Shown here one piece after another: positions 1 to 7,615 of a DNA stretch of 13,851 bases. Under the pieces are notes generated by a model that worked only from the letters and a program-made list of their open reading frames with translations, was not told where the DNA came from and searched no databases. How positions within the stretch are numbered: position 1 is the first letter of the stretch; every line of letters starts with the position of its first letter. Made by a program: the position numbers and the translations under genes. Source of the stretch: Cyanobacteria bacterium UBA5018 (GTDB lineage Bacteria; Cyanobacteriota; Cyanobacteriia; PCC-6307; Cyanobiaceae); the NCBI GenBank assembly GCA_002396505.1, contig DGYA01000036.1, positions 1-13,851 on the forward strand, in the 5' to 3' direction.

Positions 1-1
1 G

Positions 2-760
2 GCCCGCGGCTGTCTGCGCCCCGGCGTGGGGGCCGCCGGCGGCAACCGCTGGTACCTGCCGGATCGGCGCAGCGGAGCGGGCATGGTGCGGGCGATCTGG
101 AACGGCGGGGCGCTGGTGCTGATGACCCTGTTCGGCATCCCCTGGGGCGGCAGCCTGGCGGTGCGCCGCCAGCTGATCGAGCCGAGCGGCTGGCGCGATG
201 TGCTGGAGCGCAGCCTCTGCGAGGACACCGCCTTGACCACGCCGCTGCGGCGCAGCGGCTGGCGCTTTCGCTTCGGGCCGGAGCTGATTGCGCTCGACCG
301 CGACGACAGCATCGCCCTGCGGCCGCTGGTCCGTTGGATCACCCGCCAGCTGCTCACCGCCCGGCTGCACCATCCCGCCTGGCCACTGGTGGCTCTGCAC
401 GGTCTGGGCACCAGCCTGCTGCTGCTGAGCGCGGTGCTGGTGGTGCTGGGCCTGCTGCTGAGCGGTGATCCCGCCGGCGCCCTGCGGCTGACGCTGGTGC
501 TGCTGGGCTACGAGCTGGGCTGCGGGCTGTTGCTGCTGGGGATTCAGCGGGTGGTAGCGGCGGCGATTCCGCTGGATCAGCGGCTGCCGCTGGGGCTGTG
601 GCTGCGCTGGCTGCCCCTGGCCCAGCTCGTGTACGGGATCGCCACGCTGCGGGCACAGCTGGCCCGGCGGGTGGAGTGGAGCGGTGTGGTGTACCGGGTG
701 GTAACTCAGGGCCGGGAACGGGGCGTGCAGGCTGTGGGGGTTGAAGCGGTAGCGAGCTAA
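2..760 (+). CDS. GT2-family membrane glycosyltransferase, C-terminal part (5' end outside window)
   Basis: The frame is already open at the window edge, so this is the 3' part of a longer gene; the GTG at 26 is only an internal codon. Seen: PWGGSLAVRR, then SLCEDTALTTPL with the ED that in processive GT2 enzymes (ceramide glucosyltransferase/HpnI type) carries the catalytic acid, then VRWITRQ near the membrane interface. Three hydrophobic stretches follow (around 370-460, 480-560 and 590-650), and the tail RRVEWSGVVYRV resembles the basic W-x-G-x-x-Y ending common in this family. The likely role is transfer of a sugar to a lipid acceptor at the cytoplasmic face of a membrane. Acceptor and donor cannot be read. 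The last codons and the stop lie inside a short tandem repeat (744-805), so the C-terminus may have been altered by repeat slippage. Confidence 0.8.
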   Translation, partial: ARGCLRPGVGAAGGNRWYLPDRRSGAGMVRAIWNGGALVLMTLFGIPWGGSLAVRRQLIEPSGWRDVLERSLCEDTALTTPLRRSGWRFRFGPELIALDRDDSIALRPLVRWITRQLLTARLHHPAWPLVALHGLGTSLLLLSAVLVVLGLLLSGDPAGALRLTLVLLGYELGCGLLLLGIQRVVAAAIPLDQRLPLGLWLRWLPLAQLVYGIATLRAQLARRVEWSGVVYRVVTQGRERGVQAVGVEAVAS

Positions 761-805
761 AGCGGTAGCGAGCTAAAGCGGTGGCGGGTGAAGCGGTGGC
801 GGGTG
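744..805. repeat. Two-tier tandem repeat spanning the GT2 stop codon
   Basis: Two 16-base units (AAGCGGTAGCGAGCTA at 744-759 and 760-775) are followed by two 15-base units (AAGCGGTGGCGGGTG at 776-790 and 791-805). All four share AAGCGGTxGCGxG. The first unit encodes the last residues of the GT2 protein and supplies its TAA. The array fills most of the space before the convergent SRPBCC gene. No hairpin-plus-T-run terminator is evident. Confidence 0.9.
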
Positions 806-833
806 AAGAGCTGGCTGCGAACCAGTGCTGAGC

Positions 834-1370
834 TCAGGAGCGCAGCATCAGCCGTTTGAGCACCCGCATCGATTCGAGCAGGTTCTCCTCGCTCAGCTCG
901 TAGTAGGTGGCGCGCAGGAATCCCGGCAGCTCCGGCTCGATAGCGATCTGATGCTCCAGCCGGATGCCGCCGGGAACGGGGATGATCGTCCAGCTGCCGC
1001 TGAGGCTGCGGATGCGCTCGCCGCTGATCAGGCTGTAGGTGAGCTTCTGCGGTGCCGTCTCCTCCAGCCTGAGCAGCGCCTTGATCGGCAGCCCGAAGGT
1101 GTAGGCGGCCTGGTAGGTGTGGGCCAGCTCCAGCTGGCGCCCGTTGCGGCCGATCACCCGGGCCTGTTTGATATCTGGCATTACGCCGACCAACGCTTCG
1201 TAGCTGGTGAGCACCCGCCAGGCCTGCTGCGGGCTCACCGGTACCACGATCGTGGCGCGGTAACGGCCGCGGCTGCCTGAGAGCTGCTGGGCCGCGGCGG
1301 GCAGCAGCGGCGGCGCTGAAGCCAGCAGGACCCCCAGGCTCAGCCCCAGAATGGCTCGGGTGCTCGGCAA
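834..1370 (-). CDS. Secreted SRPBCC / START-like (polyketide cyclase/COQ10-type) protein
   Basis: A 178-residue protein. Residues 1-28 look like a Sec signal peptide (hydrophobic ILGLSLGVLLASAPPLLP, then AAAQQ). The remainder matches the SRPBCC helix-grip pattern: a start strand RYRATIVVPVSPQQAWRVLT, then SYEALVGVMPDIKQARVIGR, alternating strands, a central SGSWTIIPVPGGIRLEHQI and a long C-terminal helix ending ENLLESMRVLKRLMLRS. Such folds bind hydrophobic ligands in a cavity; the ligand is unknown. The start is uncertain: TTG at 1370 is used here, and no better start in this frame is obvious. The gene is divergent from the hydrolase gene, whose ATG at 1382 leaves only 11 bases, so the promoters of the two genes must overlap the coding ends. 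Confidence 0.75.
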   Translation of the reverse strand: MPSTRAILGLSLGVLLASAPPLLPAAAQQLSGSRGRYRATIVVPVSPQQAWRVLTSYEALVGVMPDIKQARVIGRNGRQLELAHTYQAAYTFGLPIKALLRLEETAPQKLTYSLISGERIRSLSGSWTIIPVPGGIRLEHQIAIEPELPGFLRATYYELSEENLLESMRVLKRLMLRS

Positions 1371-1381
1371 GGAGCGTTGGC

Positions 1382-2527
1382 ATGACAGCTGAGCCCAGTC
1401 TCGCCCCCCAGCGGCGGGTGTATTTCCTGAGCGGCTTCGATCCCCGTGGGGGGGCTCACTATCACCGCCTGTTCGCCGAGCAGCTCGATCGCTACGGCCA
1501 CGCCAGGGGCCGCCTGCTGCAGCTGGGTGGGCGTCGCGGCCGCGGAGATGGACTGCTGAGCCGCTGGCCGATCCGGGAGGGGGAGGCGCCTCGGCTGGAG
1601 CTGGCGTTTCTGCACTGGGATGACATCGCCCGACGCAATTGGCCGCGGCAGCCCCTGAAGCTGATCTGGGAGGGCTTGGGGATCTATCGGTGGTATCTGT
1701 TCGGTGGGGGGTTCCGCCGCATCGTCCGCTGGTCGCCCAGCGTGGCCCTCTGTGGGCTTTATCCGTGGCTTTTTCTTTGCCTGGCAGTGCTGGCCGCTGG
1801 GGCCGTGGCTGGCATGGTGGAACTGCTGAGCTCGGCCGTGGCGATGAATGCCGCCGTGGTGCACGGTCTGGCCCTTGTTGGGGCGATGTTGCTGCTCTGG
1901 CAGGCCTGGCTGCTGGCGGATGCTCTCGGGGTGGTTTGGCTGTTCCGCTCGATCCGCTTCACCCATCAGCTCGGCAACGCCCGTGATCAGGAACTGCGCC
2001 AGCGGGTGCGGCAGCTGGCCCGGCGCCTGCTGGAGCTGGAGCGGCAAGCCCCCGCGGCGGAGCTGCTGCTCGTGGGCCATAGCTCCGGCTCGTTCGTGAT
2101 GGCGATGCTGGCGGCGGAGCTGCGCCGCCAGCCGGAGTGGCAGCAGCTGTTGCCGCGTCTGCGGTTGCTGAGCCTGGGCCAGAACCTGGCCAACCTCGCC
2201 TTGCACATCGGGGCCGGGAAGTTTCGTGAAGATCTGATGGAGCTGGCGGCAGAGCCTCGACCTGCCTGGCTGGATATCACCTCCCGTGACGACTACCTCT
2301 GTTTTGCCGGCGTGGATCCCTACCGCAGCTGCGGGCTGCAGCTGCCGGAGGGTGCTCCTTTTCCCGAGCTGCGCCTGATCGATCTGGCCCGGCCCCGAGG
2401 TATTGCCGGCTGGTGGCAGCTGATGGGCTGTCAGTTCGATCTGCATTTCGATTACCTGCGCAGCCTCAGCGGGCCTGGCGCGCAGTTCAACTGGTGGGCG
2501 CTGCTGCTGGAGCCTGACCATGGCTGA
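1382..2527 (+). CDS. Membrane-anchored alpha/beta-hydrolase-like protein with GHSSG nucleophile motif
   Basis: A 381-residue protein. N-terminal RRVYFLSGFDPRGGAHYHRL begins an alpha/beta-hydrolase-like domain. Two membrane segments are inserted at about residues 121-147 and 158-187. The sheet then resumes with ELLLVGHSSGSFVMAM, giving the nucleophile elbow G232-H-S234-S-G236. Candidate acid residues are D303/D304 in TSRDDYLCF and a candidate base is H355 in QFDLHFDYL; these two are assigned only by position. The likely activity is ester or thioester hydrolysis near the cytoplasmic membrane; the substrate is unknown. Its stop overlaps the P450 start by 8 bases (ATG at 2520, TGA at 2525), which implies translational coupling and a shared pathway. 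I recognise the fold signature but no named family. Confidence 0.75.
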   Translation: MTAEPSLAPQRRVYFLSGFDPRGGAHYHRLFAEQLDRYGHARGRLLQLGGRRGRGDGLLSRWPIREGEAPRLELAFLHWDDIARRNWPRQPLKLIWEGLGIYRWYLFGGGFRRIVRWSPSVALCGLYPWLFLCLAVLAAGAVAGMVELLSSAVAMNAAVVHGLALVGAMLLLWQAWLLADALGVVWLFRSIRFTHQLGNARDQELRQRVRQLARRLLELERQAPAAELLLVGHSSGSFVMAMLAAELRRQPEWQQLLPRLRLLSLGQNLANLALHIGAGKFREDLMELAAEPRPAWLDITSRDDYLCFAGVDPYRSCGLQLPEGAPFPELRLIDLARPRGIAGWWQLMGCQFDLHFDYLRSLSGPGAQFNWWALLLEPDHG

Positions 2528-3941
2528 GCCGCCCATGGCGCCGCCGCAACCGCCGCAACCACCGCAGCCGCCGGTGTATCCACGCCCCGAGCCCTACACG
2601 GCCAACGTGCTGCGGAGACTGCGACGGGGGTTGCGCTCCTGGTTCGGGCTTTTGAACGAATGGGATTTCCGCGTGCCGCTCGGCCGGATCGATGTGCTGG
2701 GCCGGCCGCTGTTCCTGGTGAGTGATCCGCCATTGGTGCGTCAGCTGCTGGTGGATCAGGTGGATCGCTTTCCCAAACATCCGTTCACCCTGTGGCTGCT
2801 GGAGCCGCTGATCGGCCGCGGCATCTTCTCGGTGAACGGCGCGGAATGGGCGCGTCAGCGGCGGCTGCTGGATCAGGCCTTCCAGGTGGCCCAGTTGCGC
2901 CAGGTGCTCCCCCAGATGCAGGGCGCTATTCAGGCGCTGGTGCAGCGCCTGGAGCTTGCCGGTGAGGGATCGGTGGACATCGAGGCGGAAATGACCCTCG
3001 TCACCGCCGACGTGATCGTGCGCACGATCCTGAGCCGGCCCCTGGAGGCGGCCGAGGCGGCCGATATTCTGCGCTCGTTTCAGCGTTACCAGCAGCGTGC
3101 CGGCCAGGCGCTGGTGCTGCGCCTGCTGCAGTTGCCGGGAGCGCTACTGCAGCGCTATCTGGCTGGCCATGCGGGCACGATCCGCGGCTGGATAGCGGCG
3201 GTGATCGAAGAGCGGCTGGCGGCGCCAGCCGGGTCGGAGCCACCGCGGGATCTGCTGCAGGCGCTGCTGGAGGCGCAGGATCCCGAAACCGGCAGCAACT
3301 TCAGTGCACAGGAGCTGGTTGATCAGGTGTGCACCCTGTTTCTGGCGGGTCATGAAACCTCCGCCAGCGCTCTGGGCATGGCCTGCTATTTGCTGGCTCA
3401 GTTCCCCGAGGCCCAGCAGCGGTTGCGCTTGGAGGTCCAGGCCGCCCTGGCTGGGCAGGAGCGGCCGCTGGAGTTCGATGATCTGCGCCGCTTGCCTTAC
3501 GGCACGGCGTTGTTCAACGAAACGCTGCGGCTCTACCCACCGCTTAGCTTCTTCATCCGCGAGGCTGCAGCCGATGGTGCCCTTGGCAAGAGCCGTTGTC
3601 CATTGGGTGCCCTGGTTGCGATTTCACCCTGGGTGATCCAGCGCCATGAGCAGCACTGGAGTGATCCGCAGGCGTTCCGGCCGGAGCGGTTCCTGGCGGA
3701 GTGCGCTACGGCCCAAGAGCGGGCCTGGGCCAGGGATGCTTGGTTGCCCTTCGGCCTGGGGCCGCGCAAGTGCCCCGGAGCGGCCTTTGCCCTGCAGGAG
3801 GCCCTGCTGGTGTTGGCGGAACTGGTGCGGCGCCAGCGGTTGCTGCCGGAGCCGGGGCACAGTCCCGATCTGGTGGGCCGGCTGACGCTGCGCTCGCGCA
3901 ACGGCATCCGGCTGCGGTTGGAGCGATTGTCTAGAAGCTGA
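2520..3941 (+). CDS. Cytochrome P450
   Basis: A 473-residue heme mono-oxygenase with every diagnostic motif. The I-helix oxygen-activation motif A276-G-H-E-T280 is followed by SAS. The K-helix ExxR is E334-T-L-R337 in NETLRLYPP. PERF follows in the meander region. The heme-binding loop F411-G-L-G-P-R-K-C418-P-G420 supplies the cysteine thiolate ligand. There is no N-terminal membrane anchor; instead a proline-rich leader (PPQPPQPPQPP) encoded by short CCGCAACCG-type repeats precedes the fold. ATG 2520 is chosen because it overlaps the hydrolase stop; ATG 2535 is an alternative. No ferredoxin or reductase gene is in view, so electrons must come from elsewhere. Substrate unknown; the hydrolase partner suggests an acyl or lipid-like compound (inference). 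The 3' end overlaps the convergent barrel gene by 11 bases. Confidence 0.95.
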   Translation: MAEPPMAPPQPPQPPQPPVYPRPEPYTANVLRRLRRGLRSWFGLLNEWDFRVPLGRIDVLGRPLFLVSDPPLVRQLLVDQVDRFPKHPFTLWLLEPLIGRGIFSVNGAEWARQRRLLDQAFQVAQLRQVLPQMQGAIQALVQRLELAGEGSVDIEAEMTLVTADVIVRTILSRPLEAAEAADILRSFQRYQQRAGQALVLRLLQLPGALLQRYLAGHAGTIRGWIAAVIEERLAAPAGSEPPRDLLQALLEAQDPETGSNFSAQELVDQVCTLFLAGHETSASALGMACYLLAQFPEAQQRLRLEVQAALAGQERPLEFDDLRRLPYGTALFNETLRLYPPLSFFIREAAADGALGKSRCPLGALVAISPWVIQRHEQHWSDPQAFRPERFLAECATAQERAWARDAWLPFGLGPRKCPGAAFALQEALLVLAELVRRQRLLPEPGHSPDLVGRLTLRSRNGIRLRLERLSRS

Positions 3942-5901
3942 CCACCAGCCGTCCGCCGAGGCGTGCCTGGCCGGCGTCAAGCAGCTGGCCCATGTCGAGC
4001 AGGCCGGCGGCGTTGCTCACATAGACATCGAACTGGACGGATTTGCTGGCCAGCCAGCGCAGGGCGAGGCTGGCGTTGCTCTGGCTGAGGTCGCTGCCGA
4101 CGAGGTTGGCCTCGGGGATCAACTGGAAGCTGCGGCCCAGTTGGATGTTGGCGCCGAGGCCGATGGCCCAGGGTGTGTCTACCCCACTCCAGGCGAGCTT
4201 GGGGTTGAGCTGCAGGGCGAGGCTGGGGCTGGCCTCCCAGGTGGAGATGGATTCAGCGAACAGATAACCCTGGCCACTGCCTGGTGGGTATTCGCGGCCG
4301 AGGCTGATGCGACCGCCAACCCAGATCGGAAAGCCGCGCAGGGGGCTGAGGATGACGGCCTTGCCGCCGAAGCGCCACTGGGGTGCTCGGTCGTTGGCGT
4401 AGGTGTCGGCGAGGGCTGTGCTCTGGGGAACGTTGTTGAACGCCCCGCCCTTGAACAGATCGAGCTGGAGGATGTTGGAGATCGAATAGCCGGCGTAACC
4501 GAAGACATTGCCGCTGCTGTCGGCATTGGCCCAGAGTTGGGTGGTGCCGTCGGGCGGCACCAGGGCGGTGTTGACGGTGAGACCGCCGCTGGCGAGGGAA
4601 CGCTGTCTTGGGCTGAGCTGGGGTTGGGGGGTGTCGGGGGCGGCTGGTGTGTAGGCGAAGCGGGCGAAGTAGCCGAGGCGATTGCTGGAGGGCAGGGCGA
4701 GCAGGGCGGTGGCCGGCGTGGCCCCCCAGCCGTTGGTGAGGGTGCCCTCCAGGGCGATGCGGGGGTTGAGGGCCCAGTTGAGGCCGGCCGTGACGATCGG
4801 CACGCGGCTGTAGACGAGATCAGCGTTGAAGCTGTTGCTGCCGGGCCCGAGCGGCAGCAGGGCGGAGCTGAACAGGCTGAGCTGGCGGCTGGGTTGCCAG
4901 CTGATGCCGCCGCTGATGAAGGCGTTGTTGCCGTAGAAGCTGCCGGCGCCGCCCTGGCCGGCGCCCTGGCTGGCGGGCAGGAAGCTGATTCCCGGGCTGA
5001 AGCTGAGCTGCCACTGGGGGGCTGCCTGCCAGGTGAGGGGCAGGGCGAGGGAGCCCACGAGATTGCGTGTGTAGACACGGCTGCCGGAGCTGTTGAAGAT
5101 GTTGGGGCTGGCGCTGTCGTTGCCTTTGCAGGAGAAGCTGTCGCAGCCACCGCTGCCCACGTTCCAGGTCTCGAGGGAGCCGGCGAGGCCGAGCTTCCAG
5201 GCGCTGGTGTTGAGCAGTTGCCACTGCAGGGCGACGCCGTAGCTCTCCCAGAAGTTGGCGGGCGGGCTGGAGCGTCCGCTGATCGGTGCGTAGAGGGGGT
5301 CGTCGGCGTTGGCGTAGAAGCCGGAGAGCTGCAGCTGATCGGTTAGGCCTGCATCGATGCGCAGGGAGTAGTTCTGGTTGCCGGTGCCGCTGGCGGAGCC
5401 GCCGCTGAAGGGTGAGAGGGTGAAGCCACTGATCTGGCCCTGCTGCTCGCCGAGCTGATTGGCGGTGGGAACGGCGGGGCCGAGGCGCAGCAGCGGCGGG
5501 TAGTCGGCGGGCAGCGGTTCGAGGCCGTTGAGCAGATCGGCGGCCTCTGCGGCGCTGAGGGGGGGCTGGAGGCGGTCGGTCGCGCTGGCGGCCGGCGTGG
5601 GGCCTGCAGGCGCTGGTGCCAGCAGCGATTGCTCGGAGGGAGCCAGGGGTTCCCAGATCACGCTGGCGGCACCGCCCGGCACCCCTGTTGCTTCTGGCAG
5701 CGGTTGCCACTGCACTTCCGGGGTTGTGCTGCCCGGGTTGGCTGTTGGCAGGGGTTGCCAGCTGGGTCCACCGCTGGGCGAGGCGCTGCTCAGCCGCGCC
5801 CACTGGGTCTGGGCTGCGCCGGCCAGCGGCAGCAGGGGAAGAAGCAGCGGCAGGGAAGCGGCGACGAGGGCGCCGCGCCACTCAGGCCGCACCGGTGGCA
5901 T
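3931..5901 (-). CDS. Outer-membrane beta-barrel protein of the EPS export operon
   Basis: A 656-residue protein. Residues 1-30 form a signal peptide (long L/P-rich core ending LAGAA, before QTQWA). Residues 31-140 are a low-complexity Pro/Ser/Ala linker carrying three spaced W-Q/E-P-L motifs (WQPLP, WQPLP, WEPLA). From about 150 to the end there are many alternating strands (SLRIDAGLTDQLQLSGFYAN, DDPLYAPISG, WQPSRQLSLFSS), and the final ARLGGRLVVSF ends in Phe, the usual BAM-recognised beta-signal. C253 and C258 could form a small disulfide loop. ATG 5901 lies inside the end of the co-polymerase gene, about 20 bases of overlap, and GTG 5892 is an alternative; both imply coupling. Position as last gene of the wza/Wzz operon suggests an outer-membrane partner in polymer secretion. 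It could instead be an unrelated porin-like barrel. No enzymatic motif was seen. Confidence 0.8.
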   Translation of the reverse strand: MPPVRPEWRGALVAASLPLLLPLLPLAGAAQTQWARLSSASPSGGPSWQPLPTANPGSTTPEVQWQPLPEATGVPGGAASVIWEPLAPSEQSLLAPAPAGPTPAASATDRLQPPLSAAEAADLLNGLEPLPADYPPLLRLGPAVPTANQLGEQQGQISGFTLSPFSGGSASGTGNQNYSLRIDAGLTDQLQLSGFYANADDPLYAPISGRSSPPANFWESYGVALQWQLLNTSAWKLGLAGSLETWNVGSGGCDSFSCKGNDSASPNIFNSSGSRVYTRNLVGSLALPLTWQAAPQWQLSFSPGISFLPASQGAGQGGAGSFYGNNAFISGGISWQPSRQLSLFSSALLPLGPGSNSFNADLVYSRVPIVTAGLNWALNPRIALEGTLTNGWGATPATALLALPSSNRLGYFARFAYTPAAPDTPQPQLSPRQRSLASGGLTVNTALVPPDGTTQLWANADSSGNVFGYAGYSISNILQLDLFKGGAFNNVPQSTALADTYANDRAPQWRFGGKAVILSPLRGFPIWVGGRISLGREYPPGSGQGYLFAESISTWEASPSLALQLNPKLAWSGVDTPWAIGLGANIQLGRSFQLIPEANLVGSDLSQSNASLALRWLASKSVQFDVYVSNAAGLLDMGQLLDAGQARLGGRLVVSF

Positions 5902-7615
5902 CCAGCAGCAGCCAGCCGGTGATGGGCCGGCCCTGCAACTTCAGCTGCTGGCGCAGGCTGGCCAGTTGGCGGCGGGTGGCGGCACCGGCACTGGTGATCA
6001 GCAATTGATGGTCGCAGTCGGATGCGGCCACCAGATCAGCGCTGCACTGGAGCTCGGTGTGGGGCATGGCCTGGCGCAGCTGCTCGAGCAGCTGCGCCAG
6101 GGCCGGCGTATCGGCGGCGAGGCCCACGGGGATCAGGGCCACGCGATGGCTGCCGGCCAGGCCGCTGCGGGCCAGCAGGGCCAGGCGGCCGGTGAGCGCT
6201 TCCGGGTCGCCTGGGTTGAGCTGGGCCAGCAGCGGGCCAGGCAGCAGCTGTAGCAGTTCCTCTTCGCTGTAGACGCGGCCGCTGCGGCGGTCCGCCACGA
6301 GGGCGGCACCGCTGCCGAACACCAGGCCGGCCAATAGGCCGAGGGCCATGATCCGCCCCTTGCGCGGCGCCACCGGCTTGTCGAGCAGGGTGGGGGTGGA
6401 GATCAGCTCCCAGGGATCGCTCTGCTTTGCCTGCTCCAGCTGGGCGAGCTGCAGCTGGTTCTCCAATTCCGCCAGCGTTCTTTCCTCGCGAAGGGCCTGG
6501 CGTACCAGTTCACGGTGGCGCAGCACCACCTCGTTGGGGCGGGATGCGGATTGAAGCGCGGCTCTGGCTGTATCGAGTTCACCCTGCAGCAGGCCGATGG
6601 TCTGGCGGTTGAGGGTGTTGATCAGGCTGAGGCGCTGACGCTGCAGATTGCGCACCAGCTCATCGTTGTCGCGCAGGCGGCTGCGCAGGTCGCTGAGGCG
6701 GACCTCGGTGGCCTGGTACTGCTTGTAGAGCTCGTCGTTGGCCTTGAGCTGAGGAGCCTGGAAGAGCATGTTGCCGCCGCTGGAGCGGGCCTGGGCGAGC
6801 TGTTGCTCCAGCAGCAGCACCCGCGCCTGGGCCTGCTGACGGTTGGCCTCGACGGAACCACCGCCTCCTGCACCACCGCCTCCTGCACCACCGCTTTTTT
6901 CCGCAGCGGCGGGCATGCCATCGTTCAGCCCCAGCCCGTGGCTGAGGGCGTAGGCCTGGGCCCGTCGCATCGAGGCCTCGGCCTTGGGCTCGACCGCTTT
7001 AGTGCTCTGGCGTAAGTAGGCGACTGCATTGGCGATGTCGCGGCGCCGGTCGCGGCCGGAATAGGTCTGGTAGGCGCTGGAGATGCGCTCGATCACCGGC
7101 AGCACCAGGGATCTGTCGGTGTCGGTATAGGCGATGTTGAGCACGGAGGTGCCCTTCTCGAGCTTCACCGTGAGGTTGTCTTTGCGCCAGTCGCTGAAGC
7201 GCATGTCGTCCACGTTCTCGCCGGCGCGCTGCTTGCTGGTGCGCACGAAGTCGTAGATCGGCTTGAGCACCGAGGGACTTGCGAGCACCTTTACTTCGGT
7301 CTCGAGGCTGTCCTTGCCGCCGCTGCCGCCGAGGCCGGCCAGGCCGGCCAGCATCGGGTTGGCAGCGGCCAGCTGGGCCAGGCGGCCGCCGCCGCCCTGC
7401 TCACTGGCCAGCACGATCTGGAATTCCCCCTCCCACACCGGCTTGCTGAGGAAGGCGTACAGACCGGAAAGCAGCAGCGTGCCGCCGGCCACCCGGGCGA
7501 TCAGGCGCCAGCGGCGCTGCAGGGCGGCCGCCAGCTGGCGCAGATCGATTTCGTCGTCTGCGCTGGCCGCATCAGGCTGGGCCGGCAGGGAGGGGGCGGT
7601 GGGGGTGGTGGTCAT
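5882..7615 (-). CDS. Wzz/Wzc-type polysaccharide co-polymerase lacking a functional tyrosine-kinase domain
   Basis: A 577-residue inner-membrane protein that sets chain length and links to the exporter. The Wzz-type N-terminus starts EIDLRQLAAALQRRWRLIAR with TM1 at about 39-57. The periplasmic part includes a Gly-rich loop (242-254) and a long heptad-like coiled coil (about 257-395). The proline-rich STPTLLDKPVAPRKG at 406-420 precedes TM2 (421-441), the standard PCP signature. About 135 cytoplasmic residues follow; VALIPVGLAADTPALAQLLE and HQLLITSAGAATRRQLASL resemble the Walker-A strand/helix and late sheet of BY-kinases, but no GxxGxGK[ST], Walker A' or Tyr cluster is present. The start overlaps the wza stop (TGATG at 7613-7617). 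The ATG is chosen for that reason. Confidence 0.88.
   Translation of the reverse strand: MTTTPTAPSLPAQPDAASADDEIDLRQLAAALQRRWRLIARVAGGTLLLSGLYAFLSKPVWEGEFQIVLASEQGGGGRLAQLAAANPMLAGLAGLGGSGGKDSLETEVKVLASPSVLKPIYDFVRTSKQRAGENVDDMRFSDWRKDNLTVKLEKGTSVLNIAYTDTDRSLVLPVIERISSAYQTYSGRDRRRDIANAVAYLRQSTKAVEPKAEASMRRAQAYALSHGLGLNDGMPAAAEKSGGAGGGGAGGGGSVEANRQQAQARVLLLEQQLAQARSSGGNMLFQAPQLKANDELYKQYQATEVRLSDLRSRLRDNDELVRNLQRQRLSLINTLNRQTIGLLQGELDTARAALQSASRPNEVVLRHRELVRQALREERTLAELENQLQLAQLEQAKQSDPWELISTPTLLDKPVAPRKGRIMALGLLAGLVFGSGAALVADRRSGRVYSEEELLQLLPGPLLAQLNPGDPEALTGRLALLARSGLAGSHRVALIPVGLAADTPALAQLLEQLRQAMPHTELQCSADLVAASDCDHQLLITSAGAATRRQLASLRQQLKLQGRPITGWLLLDATGAA
6858..6894. repeat. 15-base direct repeat encoding the Gly-rich loop of the co-polymerase
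   Basis: CCACCGCCTCCTGCA occurs at 6858-6872 and 6873-6887, with a partial third copy to 6894. On the minus strand it encodes GGAGG units in SGGAGGGGAGGGGS. The repeat is in frame (15 = 5 codons), so copy-number change would lengthen or shorten the loop without breaking the protein. Confidence 0.85.

Noticed and set aside
757..1383. Long minus-strand frame overlapping the SRPBCC gene, starting with ATG 1383
   Set aside because: Its protein is Arg/Ala/Pro-rich without a domain pattern; the frame at 834-1370 has a signal peptide and an SRPBCC pattern.
1340..2536. A nearly 400-codon minus-strand frame opposite the hydrolase gene
   Set aside because: Gln/Pro/His-rich composition typical of the antisense of a G+C-rich gene, with no recognisable fold.
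3931..3941. Convergent 3' overlap of the P450 and barrel genes as a regulatory device
   Set aside because: Short tail-to-tail overlaps are common in compact genomes; no hairpin or terminator is visible.
4141..5346. A 401-codon plus-strand frame opposite the barrel gene
   Set aside because: Gly/Ala/Glu-rich antisense artefact; the opposite strand has a signal peptide, strands and a beta-signal.
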